In this document: one piece after another, positions 34,921 to 45,332 of the stretch
Position numbering within the stretch: the first letter of the stretch is position 1
How the letters are laid out: each line of letters begins with the position of its first letter
Origin: Rheum nobile
Taxonomy: Eukaryota > Streptophyta > Magnoliopsida > Caryophyllales > Polygonaceae
Assembly (NCBI GenBank): GCA_027886185.1
Contig: WOAB01000056.1
Coordinates: forward strand, 15,438,001 to 15,502,000
Length of the DNA stretch: 64,000 nucleotides
Direction of reading: 5' to 3'
Program-made: the position numbers and the translations under genes
Notes under the pieces: generated by a model
Told to the model about the DNA's origin: nothing
The model's database searches: none
Seen by the model: the letters and a program-made list of their open reading frames with translations, nothing else

Positions 34921-36219
34921 TTTTATGTATATGTAGTGTTACGATTTAAATTTGAGTTTCTAATATATGGATTATTGTATCATGTTTTATGTTAGACGAA
35001 ATATTGTTTGATATGTATTTAAATGTATTATCTAAGTCTTGACAAAAAAATGTAATATCTAAGTATTTTAGGTATAAAATGCTATGATTGTACAAAGTAC
35101 AATTTTATTTATTTATTTTGGTCAGAAGTTCAATTTAAATTTTGAATTAAGGTGGTAGTTGTTTTTTGTAAGGATGCGTTTTTTCCTTTGAAAATATTTG
35201 GGAAATATTTTAGAAATGCCTATCTAATTATACGTTGTGCTTGAACTCGAGTATTTGTAAGAAACTTGCTACAACAACTCTCATTTCTTACATGCTCCAC
35301 TACACTCCACGTTTCTAATTTTTTGCCTTTATCTTACAAATTTATTTCATTTTAATAATGTCTTTTATGTATAAAATAGAACAATAAAAATCATCCTTAA
35401 CCAAAATAACAACACACCTACCTAAAACGATTTAGTACAAAAAAAACTAAAAATATAAACCTAATTGAATTTATGCTACCAATAGTTGAAGGGTTTACAT
35501 CGTCCATAAAATAGTTTGCTTTATTCTTTACTAACAATCAGTCTTCCTAAATCGATTATCTTTGTCCTCCTTCTAGTGAAAGCTACTGGTGCATGATGTA
35601 AACAATTGATGCCTCAATAGTGTTATTAGATTATCCAATTCTCTGACATCTTCACATAAAATTAACCTATCTCTATCAAAAGATAATTATATTAATAAAT
35701 TTAAACGGATATATGTAAGTATTGTAGACTATAAAAGAGATCCAAATACATATAATTAAGGATAGTTTACCGTGAGGTGGATATATACTTGCATCATCGA
35801 TAATCGGGAATGCTCATTCACGTTTTTAACTTAATAATTATGCTTACTTCAGTGACCATGTTTTTTTAAGGTGTTGCCCACTATCTCTCAAGCTTCACTA
35901 TATGGTTTTCTAAAGCTAATTTCCATGTAGAAGAATGAGATGATAGATGCCCAGAGCAAATGAACGGAATACCACCGTTTTCGCCCTTTTATAGATGAAA
36001 ATGTTACTTGGAAAGTGAAGCCATTTTGACATATAACCGTTTAGACATCTTAACTATAATTTGTTTCCAACCATTCACTGTGTACTAAATACGGGAGTTA
36101 CGTGTAGTAATTGGATAATATTAAAATAGGAGTAAATGAGAGCAAAATATAACGTATACAGTATGTAGTAACTATCACTAATTGAGATTTAGGTTAAAAA
36201 ATGAGTCATAACCTAAAGA
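34921..36219. other. Intergenic, no gene seen
   Basis: AT-rich sequence up to the B1 target site. If a Helitron ends at 34889, its body should lie here, but no RepHel domain or 5' TC end was recognised. Confidence 0.5.
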
Positions 36220-36224
36220 GTAGT

Positions 36225-37683
36225 TGATAAGCACTACTTTACAAGGCTTAACCAAGAGTCATTAGAGGTTTTATTGGTGTCATTCGGGTAGATTTAGACA
36301 CATTCATGTGCATGGTGTTTGGGGGCGAAGTTGGTGTTTTTGGAGGTAATTGAGCGGTTTTGGAGATCATATGAGACACTGAGGAGGAAGCCACCAGTAG
36401 TAGACACCAAGGGAGTGCAATGAAGAGTAGAAGAACGGAAGGTTGAATTCAATTGGTTCGTTCTCTCTACTCAGATGTCCAAATGGAGTGATTCCAATTC
36501 GAAGAGTTAGATCTTGAAGTCTACTGCAAGTCCTCAAAATATGAGCGCAAGCCGAGTTGGGAATCAAAAGTTATGGCGTTTCTACGGAAATGTCGCAGGA
36601 GCTAAACCGAAGAACAGCGACGGCGCCCGCCGTGCACATTGCGGCGCCCGCCGCCAATTCCCATCCAGGAACCTTTGCTACGACATTGTCACGGCGCCCG
36701 CCGTGGAAATGCGGCGCCCGCCGTGGAGGTTGCAGCGCCCGCCACCGCTGTTGGATGCACCGCCGAGCCGTTTCCTTATTTGCTTTATTTTGCATTATTT
36801 TATTACGTTTTATTATTTTGTTTTAGGTTAATTCCAGACTTTATTTCCTTTAGTATTTAAGGGTAAAGAAAGGCTTGTTTGCCTATCATCAACTCCTAAA
36901 CCCTAATTTCAATTCTACGTTCTACGCTATGAAGAACTAAGCCCCTCTTGCTTAGTCAGACGATGAAGCTTTCGTTTTGATTAAGTTGTGAGATTCTCGT
37001 TCCTTATCTATTGCATGGATTTTATCTATTCTCTTGCTTGATTGCTTATGATTAATATTGATAATCTCTAGCCTGCGCAACTAGGGTTTGTTTCTATTGA
37101 TTGATTGCTAGATCTAGATTGTTACTGGTTGAGCATATCTATTTCAGAGTAGCAACTGCATCGTACTAGTATCTGGTTGTGCTAGTCTTATGCAGAAGAG
37201 AACTGATTTACATTCTAGGATAAAAGCTGGTTGTTTTATGCTAGAATTGTATCCAACTATATTCCTATTCTTAACGATGCTATTAAACTGAATCTTGATA
37301 GTTTCATGGTTGTTTAATTTGTTAGTGCTAATAGTATCTGGTTGTGCTATTAGTTATATCTGAAAAGGAATTGGAATTTCCATTGCATGAGATATTGAAT
37401 GAGTTTCTAGGATCAACTTGTCATACGAATAGTGGATGTTTGTTTGACTGAGCTATTTTCCCCATTACTGAATTCATCATCTTTAGTTTGTTTGTCTTTG
37501 CATGCTTAGAACTTCTAAACACACAAAACCCCCCTTTGGTTACTTGAAGATTGACATACAAATTGCATATTTAGATAGAATTTGCCTCCCTGTGGGTTCG
37601 ACCTTTACTTACCTAGGACTACGGTTTAGGGTTTGTTTGGATATTTTACATAGCGGTTTTTACATGACGAAAACCTGTTATCA
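36225..37683 (+). mobile_element. 5' LTR of B1
   Basis: This 1459-bp LTR starts TGATAAGCAC and ends CTGTTATCA. It holds a dyad cluster at 36620-36747 with four intact CGGCG-CC-CGCCG dyads and one degenerate. A block near 36460-36580, starting CGTTCTCTCTAC, is shared with the B2 array LTRs but not with the first B2 LTR. Confidence 0.92.
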
Positions 37684-37686
37684 AAT

Positions 37687-37704
37687 TGGCGTCGTTGCCG
37701 GGGA
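37687..37704 (+). other. Primer-binding site of B1 (tRNA-Asp)
   Basis: TGGCGTCGTTGCCGGGGA lies 3 bases after the LTR. It differs by one base from the intact TGGCGCCGTTGCCGGGGA in B2 at 46690, the tRNA-Asp site used by Athila-type elements. Confidence 0.85.
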
Positions 37705-37746
37705 GGCAATAATCTATTTTGTGTGTGTGATTTGTGTGCCAATCTT

Positions 37747-37774
37747 GGTGTGAACCTATCTTATGGTTCACACC
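37747..37774 (+). other. Leader hairpin of B1
   Basis: A perfect 10-bp stem has arms GGTGTGAACC (37747-37756) and GGTTCACACC (37765-37774) around an 8-base loop. The loop and arm contain the gag ATG at 37763. B2 has the matching hairpin at 46755-46782 with one compensatory pair change. Confidence 0.8.
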
Positions 37775-39663
37775 CGTGTTACTAATAATCTATCTCTAGT
37801 TTTTTATCCAGAAATCGAGAGAACTTTTCTTCAAGCTTGCAGGGCTGCGCGTGCACTACTTCAGGATACTGATACGATGGCTGATCGTGTTACTCTTGAA
37901 TCTCTGACAGCTCCTAACTTGGAGAAACCAACTCGTGATGTGCAATTCCCTGCCCTTGGCGATGGGGTTAAATTTGAGCTCAAGACAGGAGTAGTCCATT
38001 TACTCCCGAAATTCAGTGGAACCCCGCTTGAGGATCCTATTCAGCACCTGGATGAGTTCCTTGAGGTCTGCACCAGTATGAGGCCATCTGAGATTACTGA
38101 AGATCAGATGAGGTTGAGAGTCTTTTCCTTTTCTCTGAAGGATTCTGCTAAAGACTGGTATCATTCTTTACCACCAGGGAGCATCACTACTTGGGTGAAT
38201 TTGAAGAAGGTGTTTCTTGATAAATACTTTCCGGCAATCAAGTCCAATCAGTTCAAGAAGAAGATCTGCACGTGGAGCAACTGTCTAATGAGTCTCTCTA
38301 TGATTATTATGAGCGCTTTAAGAAACTGGTGAAGAGTTGCCCCTACCATGGCTATGCTAATCATGGTCTGATTCTTTATCTGCATGGAGGACTCCGTGAA
38401 GATGACCGTCGGATGGTGAATTCTTCATGTGGTGGGAATATTCTGAAGAGGACTTACGAAGAAGCTCTAGAGATATTTGCTACTCTGGCTGATGACTCTA
38501 GACAGTACAGTGGGAGAGGTTCCCAAAGTTTGGTAGTTGCTAGTTCTCAGTCAAAGATTGATCAGGCTGATTTTGATGTGCTGAGAGAGGAAGTGAGGCG
38601 CCTAAAGCTGAAAGGTACGCCTCAGCAGGCTAAGGCCTGTGAGATCTGTCATGACGACTTGCATCCTACTGATTCATTTCCTACTCTACAAGAGGAAGTG
38701 AATCATGTAGGAGGATATCAGCAGAGGCCCAGGCATGACCCTTATTCTAATACATACAATCCTGGTTGGAGGGATCATCCCAACTTCAGATGGAGAGACC
38801 CAGAACCGAACCAACCACATGGTAATCCTCAACAGCCTAGACAGCCATTTGTGCCACGACCTCAAGGGCAGAGCTCGAACGCCTCACACTCTATAGATGA
38901 CATGATGAAGATGCTGATGCAGAGCAACGCCAATCTCAATGACAATATTGCTAAGTTGACTAAGAACCAATTGCAATTCCAAGAAACTACACAAGCGAGC
39001 ATTCAGAATTTGGAAAGGCAATTTGGTCAAATTTCTCAAGTGGTGAGCAAGCTTGACGCAAAGGTCTCTGGTAAACTTCCATCCCAAACGGAAGTGAACC
39101 CGAACATTAGGAATGTCAGTGCTGTAACTCTGAGGAGTGGAAAAAGGCTTGAAGGAAGCAATACTGAAGAAGTTGAAGAAGACAGTTCGGATCTGGAGGA
39201 AATAAAAGACGGCGACTGCCGCCTAAATCACGGCGACCGCCGTCCAGGTGATCCCACATTCGATGTACCCGAAGAGAATTACGGCGACCGCCGCATAAAT
39301 GGCAGCGACCGCCGCGATTACGGCGACCGTCGTCCAGAGAACGGCGACCGCCGTGACGGTGAGCCAAATCTCGAACTTTCTGATGATGTTCACGGCGACC
39401 GCCGTCCTTCTTATGGCGACCGCCGCCCCTCCGAAGCTGATCCTGAGGCTGAGAAGAAGTATGAACCTCCGATTTTTCCTGATTGGAAGCCTGTTGCACC
39501 ATTTCCGTCTGCTTTGAAGCGTACCAAGCCACTTGCGCAGGACAAGGACATGTTTGAGATGTTCAGAAACGTTGAGGTCAACATCCCTCTCCTAAATTTG
39601 ATCAAGTCTGTCCCTCGTTATGCCAAGTTCTTGAAGCAGATGTGCACCACAAAGAGAAATTAG
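37763..39663 (+). pseudogene. B1 gag, Athila-like, frameshifted
   Basis: The gag polyprotein starts at the ATG 37763 (MVHTR, inside the leader hairpin). The capsid domain includes FSFSLKDSAKDWYHSLPPGS and KKVFLDKYFPAIKS. One frameshift near 38265-38275 separates this from the second part, which resumes with EQLSNESLYDYYERFKKLVK and runs to the TAG at 39661. A knuckle-like CEICHDDLHPTDSF has Phe where the last Cys of CX2CX4HX4C should be; B2 keeps that Cys. A linker (about 39209-39427) is full of Gly-Asp-Arg-Arg repeats encoded by GC-rich dyads. After it comes the conserved PFPSALKRTK region and FLKQMC. The frame continues past the TAG into protease. Confidence 0.85.
39209..39427. repeat. In-frame GC-rich dyad cluster in B1 gag
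   Basis: Eight copies of CGGCG-AC-CGCCG or close variants are spaced by multiples of three, so each is read as Gly-Asp-Arg-Arg (one is Gly-Asp-Cys-Arg). The spacers encode varied, partly acidic residues. The LTR of the same element mostly uses a CC centre, while this cluster uses AC. Confidence 0.88.
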
Positions 39664-40584
39664 GATAGGAACAGCAAGAAGAAGGTAAAGGTAAGAGAAC
39701 ATGTTTCTGCTGTGTTTCAGAAGCGCTTACCCAAGAAGTGTGGCGACCCAGGTATGTTCACCATCCCTATCACTATTGGAGGTACCAAGTTCAATAAAGC
39801 TATGTTAGATTTGGGTGCTTCCATTAATGTTCTACCTTCATCTATTTGTGAATCCTTACGATTAGGACCCATGCATGCCACTAATATTGCCATTCAGTTA
39901 GCTGATAGATCTAGTGTGCGTCCTATAGGGATAGTGGAGGATGTTTTGGTTATGGTTGGTGATCTTACTTTTCCTGCTGACTTCTATGTGCTTAATATGG
40001 AACATGATATGCATGTAGCCCCTATTCTGTTAGGGAGACCCTTCCTGAAAACTGCCAACACTAAGATCAATGTGAGTACTGGTTCCTTGACTATGGAATT
40101 TGATGGCCAAACTATTAACTACAATATCTATGAAGCCATGAAATTTCCTTCTGACGGTCATTCCTTGTGTGCTATTGATGTACTTAAGCCTGTGGTGCAA
40201 GATGTTTTTGATAAGGACCACCTAGATGACACGCAATCTCTCATTGTTGATTCTAGCTTGGTTTCTGCTTCATTTACTAACTCGCAGGAAGTCATCACTG
40301 AGTTGGCCGCTGACTATAAGCCTCCTCTGGAGATACCAGGCAAATCGCCTTTACTGCTAACTCCGAGCGAGAAGCTCGTTCCCTCTTTGGTACAGGTCCC
40401 TGAAGTTGAGGTTAAACACCCCCCTGATCGATCTAAGTATGGGGGAGACGCGACTAAGAAGGTCAAGATGGAGGGGCCGCTGAAGAAGAAGAAGAATGGT
40501 CTAAGGTTCAAACCTTTCCATAATTGGTTCAGGAAGGAGGTATGGATTAAGAAGGTTCCTAAAGAGCCTGACGATATGGATTGA
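39664..40584 (+). pseudogene. B1 aspartic protease region, after an in-frame TAG
   Basis: The frame is the same as the second gag part and is separated only by the TAG at 39661-39663. The protease has the active-site motif MLDLGASINVLPSSI (catalytic Asp in Asp-Leu-Gly-Ala, the usual Athila form) and the later ILLGRPFLKTA flap-side motif. It should cut gag into mature proteins. The open frame goes on for about 140 residues past the protease core and ends at 40584, where reverse transcriptase would normally follow; no such domain is present. The C-terminal tail is lysine-rich. Translation would need readthrough of the TAG, or the TAG is a disabling mutation. Confidence 0.85.
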
Positions 40585-40600
40585 GGATGTTCGAGTAGTA

Positions 40601-40650
40601 TGTCGAGCCAACGACATTAACTAAGGCGCTGCTCGGGAGGCAACCCGATG
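40601..40650 (+). other. Conserved AAGGCGCT/GGGAGGCAACCC motif (B1)
   Basis: The block CTAAGGCGCT followed by a small hairpin TCGGG-AGGCAA-CCCGA (40633-40648) lies 50 bases after the last coding frame. B2 has the same block at 48231-48280. Similar blocks are known downstream of pol in Athila-type elements; the role is unknown. Confidence 0.75.
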
Positions 40651-42040
40651 TTAGGTAGTTTATTTCCTTTCCCTTAATCATTTTCTTTTGTTTTTCCTTT
40701 TAGTTTTTGCTTTCTGTGTCGAACTAACCTGCAGGAAGCGTATCCAAGTGAAGAAGGAGAAGCGGCGACCGCCGCCCCCCTTACGGCGACCGCCGCCAAC
40801 CCCCTCCTCCGACACTTTAATTACGGCGATCGCCGCCATTCTCAGGTTCGTTTCCTTTTTATTTTATCTAAAAAAAAATGGGCCCCGAAAAAACCTTAAA
40901 CGGGGAGCAAAAGACGAAAATAAAATACCCCGAAAAGACCTTAAACGGGGAGAAAAAGTCAAAAAAGTCAAAAAAAAAAAGTTTTACCGGGCTGTCCAGA
41001 TTTCCCACGAGATGGTGCGCATCATGTTGTCAAGGAAGAGACATTAGCCCCACTTTGTATTTGGCAACGATGGTGGCCCTGCAGTCGACAGCTGGAGAGG
41101 AGATATACCAGGGCCCAACCACGATTACATCTGGGCCCCATTTTTGTGTTTGTTGAAGGCCATGCAACCCCGCCATCCCTGCCATACCACTATTCCCCAC
41201 AGTGGTTCCCTATGGTTGCACGGTAGATGAAGATTATGGCATTGATGCCGACACCCGTGACATGGACGTTTATTGAGAAGACCGCCGGCGACACCTTCCG
41301 TGTCCAAGCCAACTCGGCAACGTTGTGAGTTAATTTTTTGCTTTTCCCTGTGCTTCTATTCTTTTTGTCTTTCATTACATTGAGAACAATGCAATGTTTA
41401 AGCATGGGGAGAGTTCTATACTTGCCACGTCGTTGAGGAAAAGAAAAAAAAATGAACAAGAGCCAAAAATTTGATAAAAGGCTGAAATTGAAATCCTGGA
41501 ATAGGTCGAAAACCCGAAAGAGCGGCCTAGGTAATAAGCAGGTGGCTTGGACCAGCATTAGGCTCGGGTAATATGAGGTCAAGAGTGACGTGAGCTTATA
41601 TGAGTACATCTATTGGAAAATGAAATGAGTGGCTTGGTGAAAACCCGAAAGGGCGCCTTGGCAAAACGAGTGAAAAAGAAGAAAAGTGATTTTAGGATTT
41701 CTCATTATTCTTGGCGAGGCGTCATAAGAAGAGGAGTCAAAGAAGGATTGTTGGGTAGGTCACTCTGGGAGACATAAGGAGTAATAGATGGAGGCTAGGA
41801 TTAGAGGTTACTCACGCTATTGGATGTCCGGGTTTAGCTTGGGGGAAGTACTCTGCTTGCCCCTTAAGCTTGTTGAGTTGTTGATGTGTTGTAAATGAGA
41901 GTGGTGCCAGGAGCTTGGCATGGGTTAGGTGACTCTTAGTTGGAGGATATGCTTCCTGAGACCTTGGATGCTGAATTGGAGGAGTAGACTCTCTATTAGT
42001 TTACTCATGGACGAGCAAAGGTCTAAGCATGGGGGAGTTT
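40651..42040 (+). other. B1 3' internal noncoding region and polypurine tract
   Basis: No domain was recognised in the short frames at 40688-41609. It holds three more GC-rich dyads (40761-40838) and a tandem pair of CCCCGAAAA-CCTTAAACGGGGAG units (40884-40951). An early purine tract near 41406 (AAGCATGGGGAGAG) precedes the final one, ATGGGGGAGTT (42030-42040), directly before the 3' LTR. No envelope-like gene is present. Confidence 0.75.
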
Positions 42041-43529
42041 GATAAGCACTACTTTGTAGGGCTTAACCAAGAGTCATTAGAGGTTTTATTGGTGTCATTC
42101 GGATAGATTTAGACACATTCATGTGCATGGTGTTTGGGGGCGAAGTTGGTGTTTTTGGAGGTGTTTGAGCGGTTTTGGAGATCATATGAGACACTGAGGA
42201 GGAAGCCACCAGTAGTAGACGTCAAGGGAGTGCAATGAAGAGTAGAAGAACGGTAGGATGAATTCAATTGGTTCGTTCTCTCTACTCCGATGTCCAAATG
42301 GAGTGATTCCAATTCGAGGAGTTATATCTTGAAGTCTACTGCAAGTCCTCAAAATATGAGCGCAATCCGAGTTGTGAATCAAAAGTTATGGCGTTTCTAC
42401 GGAAGTGTCGCAGGAGCTGAACCGAAGAACAGCGACGGCGCCCGCCGTGCACATTGCGGCGCCCGCCGCCAATTCCCATCCAGGAACCTTTGCTACGACA
42501 TTGTCACGATGCCCGCCGTGGAAATGCGGCGCCCGCCGCGATTACGGCGCCTGCCGCGATTACGGCGCCCGCCGTGGAAGTTGCAGCGCCCGCCGCCGTT
42601 GTTGGATGCACCGCCGAGCCGTTTCCTTATTTGCTTTATTTTGCATTATTTTATTACGTTTTATTATTTCGTTTTAGGTTAATTCCAGACTTTATTTCCT
42701 TTAGTATTTAAGGGTAGAGAAAGGCTTGTTTGCCTATCATCAACTCTCATGAACCCTAATTTCAGTTCTACGCTATGAAGAACTAAGCCCCTCTTGCTTA
42801 GTCAGACGCTGAAGCTTTCGTTTTGATTAAGTTGTGAGATTCTCGTTCCTTATCTATTGCATGGATTTTATCTATTCTCTTGCTTGATTGCTTATGATTA
42901 ATATTGATAATCTCTAGCCTGCGCAACTAGGGTTTGTTTCTATTGATTGATTGCTAGTTCTAGATTGTTACTGGTTGAGCATATCTATTTCAGAGTAACA
43001 ACTGCATCGTACTAGTATCTGGTTGTGCTAGTCTTATACAGAAGAGAACTGATTTATATTCTAAGATAAAAGCTGATTGTTTTATGCTAGAATTGTATCC
43101 AACTATATTCCTATTCTTAACGCTGCTATTAAACTGAATCTTGATAGTTTCATGGTTGTTTAATTTGTTAGTGCTAATAGCATTTGGTTGTGCTATTAGT
43201 TATATCTTAAAAGGAATTGGAATTTCCATTGCATGAGATATTGAATGAGTTTCTAGGATCAACTTGTCATACGAATAGTGGATGTTTGTTTGACTGAGCT
43301 ATTTTCCCCATTACTGAATTCATCATCTTTAGTTTGTTTGTCTTTGCATGCTTAGAACTTCTAAACACACAAAACCCCCCTTTGGTTACTTGAAGATTGA
43401 CATACGAATTGCATATTTAGATAGAATTCGCCTCCCTGTGGGTTCGACCTTTACTTACCTAGGACTACGGTTTAGGGTTTGTTTGGATATTTTGCATAGC
43501 AGTTTTTACACGACGAAAACCTGTTATCA
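42041..43529 (+). mobile_element. 3' LTR of B1
   Basis: This 1489-bp LTR matches 36225-37683. It carries an extra pair of 18-bp dyad units (around 42537-42572, CGATTACGGCGCC-like) that the 5' LTR lacks, so the dyad number changed after insertion. Confidence 0.92.
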
Positions 43530-43534
43530 GTAGT

Positions 43535-44016
43535 CCATACGTAGAGGCAAGATTTAGCTGAAAAAGTGTGTGAGGGGAGGGAATAATTACTTACAAATAG
43601 TGCTCATTTTTATATATACATATATATATATATATACACGATTTCTATTTCACGCACCGACAAAATTGTTATTTCACGCACCAGTTCGTCCGTGACGGAC
43701 CAAAGGAACTCATACGTGACGGACCAAAGAAACTCATACGTGACGGACCAAAGGCACTTGTCCTTCACAGACCATGTACATTCGTCTGTGACGCACGAAT
43801 CAATCTGGTCCGTCACGGACGAATGTACATGGTCCGTGACGGACGAACCCTAAACCAGAAAATTGAATGTTACTTGTCCCCACCTAACAACATTAACTAC
43901 CCCGTCAAATCTCATCAATATTACGTCTAAAGTTAAACCCTAAACCTCTTCATCATTCTTCCCTTTCCCTCCCACAACACATCTTCCATTCTCATCATCT
44001 CCAAGAGTTCATTTCC
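43535..44016. repeat. MULE-like left end with GTCCGT-N-ACGGAC dyads
   Basis: After a TA microsatellite (about 43610-43638) the words TTTCACGCACC occur twice (43648 and 43672). They resemble the inverted right-end sequence GGTGCGTGA at 45327-45335, so this may be a terminal region. A cluster of dyads of the form GTCCGT-N-ACGGAC fills 43688-43850. An inverted repeat with about 23-bp arms (ACCATGTACATTCGTC and its complement) spans about 43772-43836. Confidence 0.6.
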
Positions 44017-45009
44017 ATGGAAAATGAAGAAGATTTTTCCAACTTCAATGGTGGAGAAGATGTTTCAAGGAGTTACAATTACAATGAGGTATGTTTTTTA
44101 AGCTTTTACTTTACATGTTAGTAAAAGTTAAGATTTTTTATGGTTCTTTCTTGTGAATGTATATGATTGAGTTGTTCTTACCCCAAAACAAACACTTTCT
44201 TACGGTAATTTCAATAGTTGTGAATATATGTTCATAAAAACTTCATCTTTGATTAAGTTGTACTCAAAAGTTGTAGATTTTGTGTGCAAAACTGCATGTT
44301 TGAGTATTGAGCGTTGTTATGTTGAGTGAAAAACTTCAAGACTTCATCTTTGTTCGTGTCTGTTTTTTGAAAGGAAAACAAGTAAATCCATACGTGACGA
44401 ATGGATTGAGTTGGTCTGTCACGTATAGATTCACCTCATCCGTGACGGATGGATTGAGTTGGTCGGTCACGGACCATGTCAATCCATACGTGACGGATGA
44501 GGTGAATCTATACGTGACGGACCAACTTAATCCATTCGTCACGTATGGTTGTGTTTGACAGAAACTAAATACTTCGCTAAATTGTTTTTTTACTTCAATA
44601 GGAGAATAATATCGTGAACAACGGTATTAACAGTCTGTCCCTAAATGATGCATGGGACATGGCACCACCGTCCTTCTCACTTGGGTTGTTCGGCAAACCT
44701 ATGCCACCTCAACAACCTCATTTGCCGAGATTAGATTGTTTTGCTCGTAGTGGAATTTCGTCCGTAAGGTGGCAAACTCCACCTAAGTTTGGGTTTCCGG
44801 CATTACACACACAACCGCAATTTAGGTATCCTACACCTAAGGAAGTGATTGTTTCTGAAGATTATTCTGAATACTTCACCACGGGTGAAGTATTCGGCTC
44901 CAGAGATGATACAATTAAAAGGGCTAGACAGATTGCCTTTGATAATCACTTTTGCCTCACTATTGGTCGGGATAGAAACTTTGGTGGAGGAAGCCTTCGG
45001 AAGTCATGA
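44017..45009 (+). CDS. Two-exon MULE/FAR1-like N-terminal protein
   Basis: Exon 1 is 44017-44088 (24 codons, starts MENEEDFSNF) and exon 2 is 44602-45009, with GT-AG borders; the product is 159 residues. The first 100 residues are low-complexity and proline-rich with no domain I recognise. The end, EVFGSRDDTIKRARQIAFDN followed by FCLTIGRDRN, resembles the first module of Mutator-like transposases and FAR1-type proteins, where a similar pattern precedes the DNA-binding region. The protein stops soon after, so it is either a truncated transposase or a relic. The 513-bp intron contains a long inverted repeat. Family assignment is tentative and expression is unknown. Confidence 0.5.
44386..44553. 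repeat. Long inverted repeat in the MULE-like intron
   Basis: About 80-bp arms, centred near 44470, pair with only a few mismatches. Both arms contain CGTGACGAATGGATT and GATTCACCTCATCCGT words. The arms themselves consist of shorter TCCGT/ACGGA dyads, so both strands read almost alike. A transcript would fold into one long hairpin. Confidence 0.85.
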
Positions 45010-45332
45010 TTGATGTGTGAAAAAGCGGGAATGAGAGATATGGGTTGGGGGATAATTAAACTAAGTAATCCCTAAATGAAATAAATCTAAAATTTCTTAA
45101 CAACTTCAATACTTTCAAGATAATTAAACTAAGTGAAGAACAAATATAGATTTAACTAACCTTATGGATTGTGACGGACGGATTTGATCGAAACGCTACG
45201 GATCGAAGTCTTTGACTTTGGGAGCGAAATCGGGACGAAATTGCTGGAAATGAGAGATGTGGGTCGGGGGAGACGAAGTTGCTGCATTATATGCAGCGAC
45301 TTCGTCCGTGACGCACGGATTGTGTTGGTGCG
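45010..45332. other. MULE-like right flank
   Basis: No gene was seen. Further TCCGTGACG words occur at 45169-45185 and 45302-45318. The fragment is cut at 45333 by the first B2 LTR, so its right terminus and most of the transposase are missing. Confidence 0.55.

Larger units (their letters stand above)
36220..43534 (+). mobile_element. Complete Athila-like element, family B1 (gag-protease only)
   Basis: The element runs 36225-43529 with target duplications GTAGT at 36220-36224 and 43530-43534. LTRs are 1459 and 1489 bp and the internal region is 4357 bp. The primer site matches tRNA-Asp and the gag and protease are Athila-like. There is no reverse transcriptase, RNase H, integrase or envelope-like gene, so movement would need help. 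Over the first 230 bp the LTRs differ at about 10 places, which suggests an older insertion than a fresh one. B1 is related to B2 at 45333-64000. Confidence 0.92.

Noticed and set aside
40688..41609. Envelope-like gene downstream of B1 protease
   Set aside because: Only short frames, with no signal peptide or membrane segment pattern that I could support.
43688..43850. Regularly spaced short dyads looked like a CRISPR array
   Set aside because: Spacing varies, spacers are partly repeated, there are no cas genes, and the sequence is a plant nuclear transposon.
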